A stretch of DNA of 64,000 nucleotides from Martinezella rhizogenes (GCF_000799715.1 NZ_JUHG01000013.1:248001-312000); one strand, 5' to 3'; positions 35,295 to 44,571 are shown, numbered from the stretch's first letter. Made by a program: numbers and translations. The notes: generated by a model not told the origin, from the sequence alone.

Positions 35295-36758
35295 TCAGAG
35301 ATAGGGCGAGCCAAGCCACAAGATCTTCTCGATCAGACGGACGATGAAGGGGCGTGCCCGAAGTTTGGCGAGGTCGACCGGCTTAGCCGCTTCGAGAACC
35401 GTGTCGATGCGGGCTTCGATCGCGCGGGCAAAGCCGTGGTCGATCACTTCCAGATCGACTTCGAAGTTCAGCCGCAGGGAGCGCGGATCCAGATTAGAAG
35501 AACCGACATAGGCCCAGGTGCCGTCGACCGCCATCAGCTTTGAATGGTCGAAGGCGCCCTCGGCGCGCCAGATGCGGCAATAATTCTTCAGCATCTGGTC
35601 GAACTGCGCCGTCATGGCGCGGTCGACCAGCACGAGGTTGTTGGCGGCCGGCACGACGATATCCACCTCGACGCCGCGCCTTGCCGCCGTCACCAGGGCG
35701 CTGATCAGCTCGCGGTCCGGCAGGAAATAGGGCGACATGATGCGGATGGAGGTGCGGGCGATCGACAGCGCGCCGATGAGCATCTTGTGGTTCGTCTCGA
35801 GGCTGCGGTCAGGTCCGGAAACGATGACGCGCATGAAGACCGGCGCTCCCGGTTCGCTCGCGGGCATCGCAATCCGCCAGTGGTCGCCGCTCAGTACTTC
35901 GCCGGTCACAAAACGCCAATCCTCGGCGGCTGTGTTGAAGAGATCGGCAACAGCCGGGCCGGTGACGCAGAAATGCGTGTCATGGGCGCAATGATCGGCG
36001 GCGAATTCCCTGGTGAAACCCTGGCGGATGTTCATGCCGCCGGTAAGGGCGATGCGGCCGTCGACGACCAGGATCTTGCGGTGGGTGCGCAGGTTCGCAT
36101 AGGGCAACCGCAGGCCGATGATGACATTGCCGTTGAAGACGTATACCTCAACGCCGCCCTTGCTGAGATAGCCCATGATGCTCGGCACCGAATAGCGGGC
36201 GCCGACGGCGTCGATCAGCACGCGCACGCTGACACCGCGCTTGACGGCGGCGATCAACGAGTCGGCGATGCGCAGGCCGATGGGATCACGATCGAAAATA
36301 TAGGTCTCCAGCAGGATGCTACGTTCGGCGCCGTCAATGGCGGCTTTCATTGCGGCATAGGCGGCATCGCCGCTTTCCAGCATCTCGATGGTGTTGCCGG
36401 TGCTCATCGGGTAGCGCGACACGCGGTCGCCAAGCGTCTTCATGGATCCAAACCGTTCGCCGAAGGTCCGACGCACGATATCGCCCTGCGCGTCGAAACT
36501 GGCGAGCTCGCCCGCGGCATCCTTCTGAAAGAGTACGCTGCGTTGCGAGCTCAGCGATGCCCGGCGGATGCGGTTGATACCGGCGACGGCATAGAGTACC
36601 GCGCCGACGATGGGCGACAGGATGATGACGCCGACCCAGCCGATCGCGGCGCGAACGTCCTCCTTCGTCATCGCCGCATGGATGGCGGCCACCGTCCCCA
36701 TGGCGATGGACAGGACGGCGAGGAATTGGCCCCAATGGGCGATCAGCAAATCGAACAT
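35295..36758 (-). CDS. Cardiolipin synthase-type phospholipase D family protein
   Basis: 487 residues from the ATG at 36758. Two N-terminal membrane helices (LAVLSIAMGTVAAIHAAM and IGWVGVIILSPIVGAVLYAV) are followed by two HKD motifs (THRKILVVDGRIALTGG and FDHSKLMAVDGTWAYVGSSNLD). The layout is that of bacterial cardiolipin synthases, which join two phosphatidylglycerols. An in-frame start 17 codons upstream would add a polar, non-membrane N-terminus and is less likely. Confidence 0.88.
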   Translation of the reverse strand: MFDLLIAHWGQFLAVLSIAMGTVAAIHAAMTKEDVRAAIGWVGVIILSPIVGAVLYAVAGINRIRRASLSSQRSVLFQKDAAGELASFDAQGDIVRRTFGERFGSMKTLGDRVSRYPMSTGNTIEMLESGDAAYAAMKAAIDGAERSILLETYIFDRDPIGLRIADSLIAAVKRGVSVRVLIDAVGARYSVPSIMGYLSKGGVEVYVFNGNVIIGLRLPYANLRTHRKILVVDGRIALTGGMNIRQGFTREFAADHCAHDTHFCVTGPAVADLFNTAAEDWRFVTGEVLSGDHWRIAMPASEPGAPVFMRVIVSGPDRSLETNHKMLIGALSIARTSIRIMSPYFLPDRELISALVTAARRGVEVDIVVPAANNLVLVDRAMTAQFDQMLKNYCRIWRAEGAFDHSKLMAVDGTWAYVGSSNLDPRSLRLNFEVDLEVIDHGFARAIEARIDTVLEAAKPVDLAKLRARPFIVRLIEKILWLGSPYL

Positions 36759-37108
36759 GCGCGGAGTATAACTTTGCCCACGAAAGCTGCAATCAGCCGT
36801 ACGCGTCATCCGCGTCGCTCGACCGCTAGCAGTGGGGATGTGGATAGGTTGTGCTTTAGATATTTTTAATTGAACGATGGTCGCGCTGTCGTCATATTGA
36901 TTGTTCGGCGGCTTCGCTACCGTGCATACGGTACCTCGTTTTTCTCATGCGAAGCGCCCGCCGTGGTTAGGGAGTCGAGACTCGAGGAATTTCTCCATGG
37001 CTCGTCGGAGCCAGCGTCTCGGGTGCTCGGGGGAGGCATGCAAGCCCGCGTTTCAAGAACGGGTATTTTTCATCAACCAATGTTCAATGATGCGAACGGA
37101 GATCGGCA
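36759..37108. other. 350-nt intergenic region between divergent genes
   Basis: No gene was recognised. It should hold the promoters of cardiolipin synthase (minus) and the DUF2934 protein (plus). The only structure seen is TACCGT (36918-36923) and ACGGTA (36928-36933), an inverted repeat with a 4-nt centre. A weak CCCG/CGGG hairpin followed by TATTTTT lies near 37055. Confidence 0.5.
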
Positions 37109-37405
37109 ATGTTGGAATCGCGGGATGAATGGATCGAGAAACGTGCCTATGCCATATGGGAGGCCGAGGGTTACCCTTCCGGCCGCGATGCGGTTCACTG
37201 GGAGCAGGCAAGCCAGGAACGTATCGCACTCGATAAAAGCATCGGCAAGGACAAGAAGAGCGCCGCCAAGCCCAAGGCGACGATCGATGTCAAGCCCAAG
37301 GCAAAGCCTAAGGTGAAGGCCGCCGTGGCTGTGGCAACCAGCGATGTCACCGCCAAGGCCGCACCAAAACGAGCACCGAAAAAGGCGGCCGAAGCGAAGG
37401 TTTGA
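37109..37405 (+). CDS. DUF2934 domain protein with Lys/Ala/Pro-rich tail
   Basis: 98 residues. The N-terminal RDEWIEKRAYAIWEAEGYPSGRDAVHWEQASQE is the DUF2934 pattern (xRAYxxWexeGrPeGrdxxHWxxA). The tail from about residue 45 is low-complexity, rich in Lys, Ala and Pro (KPKATIDVKPKAKPKVK), like histone-H1-type nucleic-acid-binding tails. Function unknown. It heads a run of small stress-type genes and has its own terminator. Confidence 0.85.
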   Translation: MLESRDEWIEKRAYAIWEAEGYPSGRDAVHWEQASQERIALDKSIGKDKKSAAKPKATIDVKPKAKPKVKAAVAVATSDVTAKAAPKRAPKKAAEAKV

Positions 37406-37444
37406 AGCGAACTTTGCTTTTGATGACCCAGACCATGAAATGAC

Positions 37445-37471
37445 CGGTCCGGTATTCGCACCGGACCGTTT
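37445..37471 (+). terminator. Intrinsic terminator-like hairpin after the DUF2934 gene
   Basis: CGGTCCGGT (37445-37453), loop ATTCGC, ACCGGACCG (37460-37468), then TTT. The stem is 9 bp and GC-rich, 40 nt after the stop codon. The T tract is short. Confidence 0.6.
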
Positions 37472-37669
37472 CCCTGAAAGGCTGGATATCGAAATTCGCA
37501 GCAATTTCGACCAGTTGCCTGGCGGACGCAAACAGATGTCATACACCGGTGCTATCAGGCGAAGAGGGAGCTTCGCCATGAACGATAGGTGTGTGGATTA
37601 CATGGGACGTCTCTGTTCCGACTATTGTCGCGGCAGCTTGCCATGTCATGGCCGCGCCGAAGTGATGCC

Positions 37670-37840
37670 ATGACATCGCTTCTCGTTCTCGCAATCCTCT
37701 ACCTTTTGGCGGCGCTTGTGGTGATCCTCATCATCGACCGTTCCGTCGGCATCCTGTTTCCCACTTCGGGTAAGGAAAGGCGTGTTGCCGCCAGTCGGCC
37801 GCTTACGGATGTTCCGAAGCAGTCACCGGCACGCCACTAA
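37670..37840 (+). CDS. Small single-pass membrane protein
   Basis: 56 residues: an N-terminal helix (SLLVLAILYLLAALVVILII) and a short basic cytoplasmic tail. No family was recognised. Its ribosome site is weak, so translation is less certain than for its neighbours. It ends just before an EcfG-type promoter. Confidence 0.45.
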   Translation: MTSLLVLAILYLLAALVVILIIDRSVGILFPTSGKERRVAASRPLTDVPKQSPARH

Positions 37841-37844
37841 GATC

Positions 37845-37869
37845 GGAACTTTTTCCATGGCGACGGGTT
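37845..37869 (+). promoter_or_regulatory. EcfG-type general stress promoter candidate
   Basis: GGAAC (37845-37849), 16 nt, GGTT (37866-37869), against the consensus GGAAC-N16/17-CGTT, so one mismatch in the -10. It lies about 30 nt before the small basic-protein gene at 37901. Confidence 0.5.
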
Positions 37870-37900
37870 GGTCTTTTCATCCGCAATGAGGAGAAAGACA

Positions 37901-38215
37901 ATGCCAAGAGGAGACAAATCCGCCTATACCGACAAGCAGAAGCGCAAGGCCGAGCATATCGAGGAAGGCTATGAAAGTCGTGGCGTTTCCGAGGATGAGG
38001 CCGAACGCCGCGCGTGGACGACCGTCAACAAGGAAAGCGGCGGCGGCAAGAAATCCGGCTCCGGTCGGGGCCATCCCGAAAACCATGCATCGTCCGAGAA
38101 AGGCGGTCGGATCGGCGGAAAAGCCTCCGCGAGCCGCCCCGCAGCCGAACGTTCGGCATCCGCGAAGAAGGCGGCCGCAACACGCAAGCGCAATGAGCAA
38201 CAGGCTCATCATTAG
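37901..38215 (+). CDS. Small hydrophilic KGG/DUF-type protein, often annotated as plasmid stabilization protein
   Basis: 104 residues, highly charged. The N-terminal half, YTDKQKRKAEHIEEGYESRG then DEAERRAWTTVNK, is a conserved rhizobial pattern; the middle (GGGKKSGSGRGHPENH) and C-terminal half are glycine/lysine-rich and probably disordered. The name plasmid stabilization protein is historical; no toxin or partition motif is visible. A stress-sigma promoter candidate precedes it. Confidence 0.8.
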   Translation: MPRGDKSAYTDKQKRKAEHIEEGYESRGVSEDEAERRAWTTVNKESGGGKKSGSGRGHPENHASSEKGGRIGGKASASRPAAERSASAKKAAATRKRNEQQAHH

Positions 38216-38242
38216 CCATGCATTTGTGGAAAGGAGCCCGTA

Positions 38243-38533
38243 ATGGCCCGATCCCAAAAGAAAAAATGGTCGCAGGAGGTGACAGAGAGCAGCGATGCTT
38301 TGGATCTGGAGGACGGTATCTTCAAATTGAAAGATCCGAAGACCATCGCTACCTCTCTCAAGCGCTCGGCGACCGCGAGCAATCGCCGCAAGTCCGACCC
38401 CTTCCGTTCCGCCATGTCGATGCTAAGTTTCTATATCAATCGCGCTGGCAACCATCTTGACCGGCGGCAGAGACAGACGCTCGAGGCCGCCAAAGATGAG
38501 TTGCGCAAGGACTTCGATCGTGAACCGAAATAG
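38243..38533 (+). CDS. DUF3175 family small protein
   Basis: 96 residues. KKWSQEVTESSDALDLEDGIF, then IATSLKRSATASNRRKSDPF, RSAMSMLSFYINRAGNHL and QTLEAAKDELRK match DUF3175, a small basic protein commonly found near stress and DNA-repair genes in rhizobia. Biochemical function unknown. It follows the previous gene by 27 nt, so it is probably co-transcribed from the same stress promoter. Confidence 0.88.
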   Translation: MARSQKKKWSQEVTESSDALDLEDGIFKLKDPKTIATSLKRSATASNRRKSDPFRSAMSMLSFYINRAGNHLDRRQRQTLEAAKDELRKDFDREPK

Positions 38534-38576
38534 TGACAGCAACACACAGCGACACAAGGAACGGGAGGAACTTTAA

Positions 38577-39314
38577 ATGGCCTACGAGCTGTATTACTGG
38601 GACGGTATCCAGGGCCGTGGCGAGTTCGTGCGTCTGGCGCTCGAGGAGGCCGGCGCTGACTATATCGACGTCAGCCGTGGTCCGGCAAGCGAGGGCCAGG
38701 GTGTACGAGCGATGTTTGCCGTGATGGAGAGCAAGTCGGAGGCGCATATTCCACTCGCCCCGCCCTTTCTGAAGGACGGCGATCTCGTCATTTCCCATGT
38801 CGCCAATATCCTGATGTATCTCGGCCCGAAACTCGGCCTCACGCCAGAGGATCAAGGTGAGCGCTATGTGGTCAACGGGCTGCAGCTGACGATCACCGAT
38901 CTCGTCGCCGAGGTGCATGACACGCATCACCCGATCGCGACCTCGAAATATTACGAGGAACAGAAGGAGGAGGCCAAGGCCCGCGCCGCCGAATTTCTCG
39001 ACAATCGCATGCCGAAATTCCTCGGCTATTTTGAGCGCGTCCTGGACCAAAATCCGAAGGGGCCAATGCACATATTCGGCAACCGGCTCACCTATGTCGA
39101 CCTGTCATTGTTCCAGGTGTTCGAAGGGCTACGCTATGCCTTCCCACGCGCAACAGTGCATCTGAGTGACGAATATCCGCATCTGGCGGCTTTGCGTGAG
39201 ACCGTTGCGAGACGACCGAACATTGCCCGTTATCTAAAATCCGAGCGCCGCATTCCCTTCAACGAAGATGGTATCTTCCGGCATTATCCCGAGCTGGACA
39301 GGGGCGCGGCATGA
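38577..39314 (+). CDS. Glutathione S-transferase family protein
   Basis: 245 residues. An N-terminal thioredoxin-like domain (YELYYWDGIQGRGEFVRLALEEAGADY, then PPFLKDGDLVISHVANILMYL with the glutathione-binding Ser in the usual place) is followed by an all-helical C-terminal domain (FGNRLTYVDLSLFQVFEGL, the N-capping box motif). It may detoxify electrophiles. It overlaps the next gene by 4 nt (ATGA), so the two are translationally coupled. Confidence 0.9.
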   Translation: MAYELYYWDGIQGRGEFVRLALEEAGADYIDVSRGPASEGQGVRAMFAVMESKSEAHIPLAPPFLKDGDLVISHVANILMYLGPKLGLTPEDQGERYVVNGLQLTITDLVAEVHDTHHPIATSKYYEEQKEEAKARAAEFLDNRMPKFLGYFERVLDQNPKGPMHIFGNRLTYVDLSLFQVFEGLRYAFPRATVHLSDEYPHLAALRETVARRPNIARYLKSERRIPFNEDGIFRHYPELDRGAA

Positions 39315-39886
39315 GCGAAGCACGGTTGCTGGCTGTATTCTTTCCGGCCTGCTGGAGTATCTGGGGATTGATCTGGGCTGTCGCGGCGTTCAGCGTCAAG
39401 AAGACGACACGGAGCGAGGATCCGTTATCGCGGTTTTCGAATACAGCCCCAATCTGGATATGCGGCCTTTTGCTATTGGCTCGACCATCCTGGCTCGGCC
39501 CACTCTCGTTCCAGCTCGTTCCGCAAAATCTGTTCTACTACGGCATCGGCGCGGCGCTGACCGTCGCGGGCCTCGGCTTTGCCGTCTGGGCGCGCTATCA
39601 CATCGGCCGCAATTGGAGCGGCGTGATCACGGTCAAGGAGGATCATGCGCTGATCCGCACCGGTCCCTATGCCATCGTCCGTCATCCGATCTATACCGGC
39701 CTGCTGCTTGCCATCATCGGTTCGGCGCTCGCGCGTGGCGATATCGCTGCCTTGCTGGCGATCGCCTTCATGCTCTACGCCGTCCTGCGGCGCGTCGGCA
39801 TTGAGGAGCGCTGGATGAGCGAGACATTCGGCCAAGCTTATGTGGACTACAAGGCTACGACGCCGGCGCTGGTGCCGTTCGTGTGA
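39311..39886 (+). CDS. Isoprenylcysteine carboxyl methyltransferase (ICMT/PEMT-like) family membrane protein
   Basis: 191 residues with four to five membrane helices. The signature HALIRTGPYAIVRHPIYTGLLLAIIGSALARG and the late EERWMSETFGQAYVDYKATTPALVPFV are the SAM-binding region of this family. The bacterial members methylate unknown small or lipid substrates. Coupled to the upstream GST gene, which may point to a shared detoxification task. Confidence 0.85.
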   Translation: MSEARLLAVFFPACWSIWGLIWAVAAFSVKKTTRSEDPLSRFSNTAPIWICGLLLLARPSWLGPLSFQLVPQNLFYYGIGAALTVAGLGFAVWARYHIGRNWSGVITVKEDHALIRTGPYAIVRHPIYTGLLLAIIGSALARGDIAALLAIAFMLYAVLRRVGIEERWMSETFGQAYVDYKATTPALVPFV

Positions 39887-39892
39887 TAGAGC

Positions 39893-40780
39893 CTAGCTTT
39901 TCAGCGGCTTCGCAGCTTCGAAGAAACCGGCCCATGGATCGGCGGCGTGTCCGCTCAGCCGCGAAGCCGCATTCTTGACGGTGAAGGAAGCCGGACCAAT
40001 CTTTTCCGTCAACTCATCCCAGGCAAGCGGCATCGAAACCGCCGCCCCCGGCCTCGCGCGTGTCGAATAGGGCGCGACGGCGGTGTTGCCACGGCCATTG
40101 CGCAGGTAATCGATAAAGATATGGCCGGTCCGTTTTGCTTTCGCGGCAACCGAGAGGTATTTTTCCGGATTGTCGCCGCTCATGCCGTGGGCGATCGCTT
40201 CGGCTACGGCCTTGACATCCGGCCAGGTCGCCTTCGGCTTGAGCGGAGCGACCACATGCAATCCCTTGCCGCCAGACGTCTTGACGAAGGAAGCAAGGCC
40301 CATCTCCTCAAACCGCGCCTTTATGTCCTCCGCGCCCGCGATAACCGCGCTCCAGGCGACATCTTCGCCAGGGTCGAGATCCATGATGAGCATGTCGGGC
40401 TTTTCCCAATGATCCGTCGTCGTGCCCCAAGGGTGGATTTCCAGCGCGGCGGATTGGACAAGTGCGGCAAGCCCGTCAAAATTCCTGATCCGCAACAGTT
40501 TTTCACCGTCTTTATCGTCGGGATCGGCGACTTCCTCGATATGCGGATTGATGCCTTTCCAGGCATGCTTCTGGAAGAAACGCGGACCTTTTATGCCGTC
40601 GGGGCAGCGCAGGAGAGCCAGCGGCCGATCGACGACGAAGGGCGCCATGCGCGGCCAGGCAAGCGCGTAGTAGTCGACAAGATCCTGTTTGCTGACACCG
40701 TCATCCGGCCAATAGATCCGCTCCGGATGCGTCAGTTGCACGGAGGTCTTCGCAAGGTCCTGTGTGGGCGTCTTTGCCAT
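39893..40780 (-). CDS. LigD polymerase-domain protein (stand-alone NHEJ primase-polymerase)
   Basis: About 295 residues from ATG 40780 (the frame is open to 40816). It consists only of the LigD polymerase domain: QLTHPERIYWPDDGVSKQDLVDYY, RCPDGIKGPRFFQKHAWKG, the metal-binding MDLDPGEDVAW (Asp-x-Asp), KTSGGKGLHVVAPL and FIDYLRNGRGNTAVAPYSTRARPGAAVSMPLAW. The ligase and phosphoesterase domains of full LigD are absent, and no ligase or ku gene adjoins. It may add nucleotides at broken ends with Ku and a ligase encoded elsewhere. Confidence 0.9.
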   Translation of the reverse strand: MAKTPTQDLAKTSVQLTHPERIYWPDDGVSKQDLVDYYALAWPRMAPFVVDRPLALLRCPDGIKGPRFFQKHAWKGINPHIEEVADPDDKDGEKLLRIRNFDGLAALVQSAALEIHPWGTTTDHWEKPDMLIMDLDPGEDVAWSAVIAGAEDIKARFEEMGLASFVKTSGGKGLHVVAPLKPKATWPDVKAVAEAIAHGMSGDNPEKYLSVAAKAKRTGHIFIDYLRNGRGNTAVAPYSTRARPGAAVSMPLAWDELTEKIGPASFTVKNAASRLSGHAADPWAGFFEAAKPLKS

Positions 40781-40860
40781 CCGCATAGGCTCCATCATCG
40801 GTGCTGCGCCGGGCATAGATTACCATTGCCCGGCGCTAAAAGTCGATTGCCGGGCGCGCC

Positions 40861-41655
40861 TTACGGCATCAGCTGGCCGCCGTTGACCTCGATCACCTGG
40901 CCGGTGATGTAGCCGGAAAGGGCTGGCGAAGCGAGGAAGAGATAGGCGCCGACGCAGTCTTCCGAAGTGCCGACGAAGCCCATGGGAATGGTCTTGCGCT
41001 GCAACTCCATCTGCTCGTCATTGGTATAGCGCTCATGAAACGGCGTCGCGATGACGCCCGGTGCGACCGCATTGACGCGGATCTTGTCGGCGACGAATTC
41101 CTTGGCATGGCCATGAGTGATGGTGGAGACGAAGCCCTTGGAGGCGGCATAGAGGATCGCGCCGTTACCACCACCGTTGCGAGCGGCGATCGAGGTGGTG
41201 TTAATGATGAAGCCACCCTGCTTCTTGAGGTGTGGGTGCGCGGCCCGGGTAGCGGCAAGCACCGAGCGGGCATTGAGGTTCATCACGCGCTCGTAATGTG
41301 CATCGGTCATCTCGGAGGTCGGAACACGACCGAGCATGCCGCCGGCATTGTTGACCAGACCGTCGAGGCCGCCGAAAGATTCCGCCGTCTCGCTGACGAC
41401 GCGCTCGGTCTCGCCGTCCCGCGAAACATCGCCCTGGACGAGATGCACCTGCCCGCCGGCAGTGGTGATTTCAGCGGCGAGCTTCTCGGCCGGCTCGCGG
41501 CTGGCGTTGAAGTGGATGCCGACCTTCATACCCTGCTGGGCAAAGGCTCGTGCCAGCGCCGCGCCGATGCCGGTCGAGGCGCCGGTGATCAGCACCCGCT
41601 TGCCGGCGAGATCGGGGATGCGAATGGATGCGAGGGATTGCGCAAGCTCTGTCAT
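40861..41655 (-). CDS. Short-chain dehydrogenase/reductase
   Basis: 264 residues from ATG 41655. It has the classical SDR motifs TGASTGIGAALARAFA, VNNAGGML, the catalytic YAASK, and VNAVAPGVIATPF. The end SGYITGQVIEVNGGQLMP is also typical. It is on the same strand 153 nt after pcaF and may be part of that operon, but no step of the beta-ketoadipate pathway needs it. Substrate unknown. Confidence 0.88.
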   Translation of the reverse strand: MTELAQSLASIRIPDLAGKRVLITGASTGIGAALARAFAQQGMKVGIHFNASREPAEKLAAEITTAGGQVHLVQGDVSRDGETERVVSETAESFGGLDGLVNNAGGMLGRVPTSEMTDAHYERVMNLNARSVLAATRAAHPHLKKQGGFIINTTSIAARNGGGNGAILYAASKGFVSTITHGHAKEFVADKIRVNAVAPGVIATPFHERYTNDEQMELQRKTIPMGFVGTSEDCVGAYLFLASPALSGYITGQVIEVNGGQLMP

Positions 41656-41808
41656 GACGGCTCCTCCTGAAAGTCGACAATAAATCATACGATGAAACCG
41701 CAACTGTAATATCAGGCGGAAGCGCGGCGCGGCAATGCGCCGTAGGCAAACAAAAGCGAGCCGCCCGGAACATTCCGCGCGACCCGCCGTCAATTCATCG
41801 TGAGGGGA

Positions 41809-43014
41809 TCAGACCCGCTCGAGCGCGATGGCAATACCCTGGCCGACGCCGATGCACATGGTCGACAGCGAGTAGCGCCCGCCGGTTTCCTTCAGCTCTA
41901 ACGCCGCCGTGCCGGTAATGCGGGCGCCGGACATGCCGAGCGGATGGCCGAGCGCGATAGCGCCGCCATTGCGGTTGACGCGGACATCGTCGCCGGCAAT
42001 GCCGAGTTCGCGCAGGACGGCAAGCCCTTGCGAGGCGAAGGCTTCGTTGAGCTCGATGACGTCGAACTGTTCTTGGCGCATGCCAAGCCGTGCCATCAGC
42101 TTGCGCGAGGCCGGGACCGGACCAATGCCCATGACGCGCGGTGGCACACCGGCGGCAGCGCCGCCGAGGATGCGGGCAATCGGCGTGAGGCCATATTTCT
42201 TCACTGCCGCTTCCGAAGCGATGATCAGCGCCGCGGCGCCGTCGTTGACGCCGGAAGCATTGCCGGCGGTCACGGTCCCGCCTTCCTTCTTGAAGGGCGT
42301 GCCGAGCTTCGCCAGCGCTTCCATCGTCGTTGCGCGCGGATGTTCGTCCTTGCTGACAACGATGGCATCGCCCTTGCGCTGCGGAATGGTGACCGGCGTG
42401 ATCTCCTTGGCGAGACGGCCGTTTTCCTGCGCGGCCGCAGCCTTAGCCTGCGAGCGGACGGCGAAGGCGTCCTGATCCTCGCGGCTGACCTTATAGTCCT
42501 CGGCAACGTTCTCACCGGTTTCCGGCATGGAATCGACGCCGTATTGCTTCTTCATCAGCGGATTGACGAAGCGCCAGCCGATGGTGGTGTCGTAGATCTC
42601 TGCGTTGCGTGAAAAGGCGCTGTCGGCCTTGGGGATAACGAAGGGCGCTCGCGACATGCTCTCGACGCCGCCGGCAATCATCAGCTCCGCTTCGCCCGCG
42701 CGAATGGCGCGCGCGGCGGTGATAACGGCATCCATGCCGGAGCCGCAGAGGCGGTTGATCGTCGTGCCGGAAACGGACATGGGAAGACCGGCAAGCAGAA
42801 GCGACATGCGCGCAACGTTGCGATTGTCCTCGCCCGCCTGGTTGGCGCAGCCATAGATGACGTCGTCGACGGCCTCCCAATCGACGGAGCCGTTGCGCTC
42901 GATCAGAGCCTTCAAGGGCACCGCGCCGAGATCGTCGGCGCGAACGGAAGAGAGCGATCCGCCGAAACGGCCAATGGGTGTGCGGATATAGTCGCAGATG
43001 TAGGCTTCGGTCAT
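41809..43014 (-). CDS. pcaF: PcaF, 3-oxoadipyl-CoA thiolase
   Basis: 401 residues. The thiolase nucleophile is in [11 protein letters not shown], the His in [17 protein letters not shown], and the second Cys in [10 protein letters not shown]. It splits 3-oxoadipyl-CoA into succinyl-CoA and acetyl-CoA. The context with pcaIJ on one operon decides between PcaF and a general acetyl-CoA acetyltransferase. The start at 43014 follows the pcaJ stop closely. Confidence 0.93.
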   Translation of the reverse strand: MTEAYICDYIRTPIGRFGGSLSSVRADDLGAVPLKALIERNGSVDWEAVDDVIYGCANQAGEDNRNVARMSLLLAGLPMSVSGTTINRLCGSGMDAVITAARAIRAGEAELMIAGGVESMSRAPFVIPKADSAFSRNAEIYDTTIGWRFVNPLMKKQYGVDSMPETGENVAEDYKVSREDQDAFAVRSQAKAAAAQENGRLAKEITPVTIPQRKGDAIVVSKDEHPRATTMEALAKLGTPFKKEGGTVTAGNASGVNDGAAALIIASEAAVKKYGLTPIARILGGAAAGVPPRVMGIGPVPASRKLMARLGMRQEQFDVIELNEAFASQGLAVLRELGIAGDDVRVNRNGGAIALGHPLGMSGARITGTAALELKETGGRYSLSTMCIGVGQGIAIALERV

Positions 43015-43024
43015 GGTCTTCTCC

Positions 43025-43714
43025 TCAGAGTACCGGCACGACGAGGTCAGCAACGGGACGATCGGCATGGAGGGGGGCGCCGGTCATCGCCTGCAGTTCG
43101 TCCATGGTCATGTCAGCCAGCTTTTCACGCACCACGAAGCCTCCGTTGATGATATCGATCACGGCATGGCTCGTATAGACGCGGGTGATGCAGCCGACAC
43201 CTGTCAGCGGGAAGGTGCAGGCGTCGACCAGTTTCGGCTTGCCGTCCTTTGTCACATGCTCGGTGATGACAAAAACCTGCTTGGCGCCATGCACCAGGTC
43301 CATAGCGCCACCAACGGCGGGCACGCCCTTGGTGCCGACGCGCCAGTTGGCGAGGTCGCCATTTTGCGCCACCTGATAGGCACCAAGGATCGCTACATCC
43401 AGATGACCGCCGCGCACCATGGCGAAGCTATCGGCGTGATGGAAAAAGGCAGCGCCGGGCTTCAGAGTGACGGCCTTCTTGCCGGCATTGATCAGGTCCC
43501 AATCTTCCTCACCTTCCGCCGGCGGCTCGCCGAAATCCAGAATACCGTTTTCCGTGTGAAAGATCGCTTGGCGTCCTGGGGGCTGGTAGCGAGCGACCAT
43601 TTCCGGAAAGCCGATGCCGAGATTCACATAGGCGCCATCTTCAATGTCCTGAGCCGCGCGCCAGGCAATCTGGGCGTTGGAGAGCTTGATGTCGTCGCGT
43701 GTGTCGATGGTCAT
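43025..43714 (-). CDS. pcaJ: PcaJ, 3-oxoadipate CoA-transferase subunit B
   Basis: 229 residues. The catalytic Glu is in FHTENGILDFG, with VNLGIGFPEMVARY near the N-terminus and GGAMDLVHGAKQVFVITEH as in other beta subunits. With PcaI it transfers CoA from succinyl-CoA to 3-oxoadipate. It overlaps the pcaI stop by 4 nt. Confidence 0.94.
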   Translation of the reverse strand: MTIDTRDDIKLSNAQIAWRAAQDIEDGAYVNLGIGFPEMVARYQPPGRQAIFHTENGILDFGEPPAEGEEDWDLINAGKKAVTLKPGAAFFHHADSFAMVRGGHLDVAILGAYQVAQNGDLANWRVGTKGVPAVGGAMDLVHGAKQVFVITEHVTKDGKPKLVDACTFPLTGVGCITRVYTSHAVIDIINGGFVVREKLADMTMDELQAMTGAPLHADRPVADLVVPVL

Positions 43715-44418
43715 GCGTATACCACTCCGGCCCGAATGAGGTTCTCTTCCTGTTGCGGATCGGCGACTTCGACGACGCCATTGACGAAGATGCCGGGGGT
43801 GACGATGTGCTCGGGATCGAGCTCGCCGAGGGCGACGATTTTAGAGACTTGCGCAATCGTCTTTGCTGCGGCCATGCACATCAGTGGATTAAAATTGCGG
43901 CCGGCCTTGTTGTAGATGAGGTTGCCGTGGACGTCGCCGACCTGGGCTTTGACAATGGCGAAATCGGCCTTGAGCCAGCGCTCCTGAACATAGTTGCGGC
44001 CGTCGAATTCGGCGATGACCTTGCCATTAGCGAGCTCGGTGCCATAGGCGGTTGGCGTGTAGAAGGCCGGGATGCCGGCGCCGCCGGCACGGATGCGTTC
44101 GGCCAGTGTACCCTGCGGCACCAGTTCCAGCTCGATTTCACTTGCCAGATAGCGGTCCGTGAAGGCGCGAGGATCGGACGAGCGCGGGAAAGAGCAGATC
44201 ATCTTCCGGACCATGCCCGCATCGATCATCGCCGCAATGCCGATACGCCCGTTGCCGGCATTGTTGTTGATGACGGTCAGATTCTTCGGGCCCTTGTCGA
44301 TCAGCGCATGAATGAGCTCGATCGGCGCTCCGGAGCCGCCGAAGCCGCCAATCATGACGGTCGCGCCATCGCCGATGTCCGAGACGGCGGCCGCCGTGCT
44401 CGCAATTGTCTTGTCCAT
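43711..44418 (-). CDS. pcaI: PcaI, 3-oxoadipate CoA-transferase subunit A
   Basis: 235 residues from ATG 44418. The CoA-transferase alpha motif is TVMIGGFGGSGAPIELIHAL, with VINNNAGNGRIGIAAM and YNKAGRNFNPLMCMAA downstream. It is the first gene of the minus-strand pcaIJF operon and is divergent from pcaR. Confidence 0.94.
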   Translation of the reverse strand: MDKTIASTAAAVSDIGDGATVMIGGFGGSGAPIELIHALIDKGPKNLTVINNNAGNGRIGIAAMIDAGMVRKMICSFPRSSDPRAFTDRYLASEIELELVPQGTLAERIRAGGAGIPAFYTPTAYGTELANGKVIAEFDGRNYVQERWLKADFAIVKAQVGDVHGNLIYNKAGRNFNPLMCMAAAKTIAQVSKIVALGELDPEHIVTPGIFVNGVVEVADPQQEENLIRAGVVYA

Positions 44419-44506
44419 GCGGAAACTCCCGTTTGCCGTCGCGGGCGGATAAAGACGGCCCGTCCTCTTCCTTCGAAATAGATCAGCGCGGACTGGACGG
44501 CAATTG

Positions 44507-44547
44507 ATTTGTGCGTTATTTGATATTTGTTCATATATCGCACAAAT
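44507..44547. promoter_or_regulatory. Inverted repeat in the pcaI-pcaR divergent promoter
   Basis: ATTTGTGCG (44507-44515) and CGCACAAAT (44539-44547) are perfectly complementary and separated by 23 nt. They lie between the two divergent starts, so they are a good candidate for PcaR (IclR-type) binding at two half-sites. Confidence 0.55.
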
Positions 44548-44571
44548 TCGGATGCGTGATCGGAGGATGAA

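Noticed and set aside
35544..36869. A 441-codon plus-strand open frame opposite the cardiolipin synthase gene
   Set aside because: It mirrors the real gene, whose HKD motifs are clear on the minus strand.
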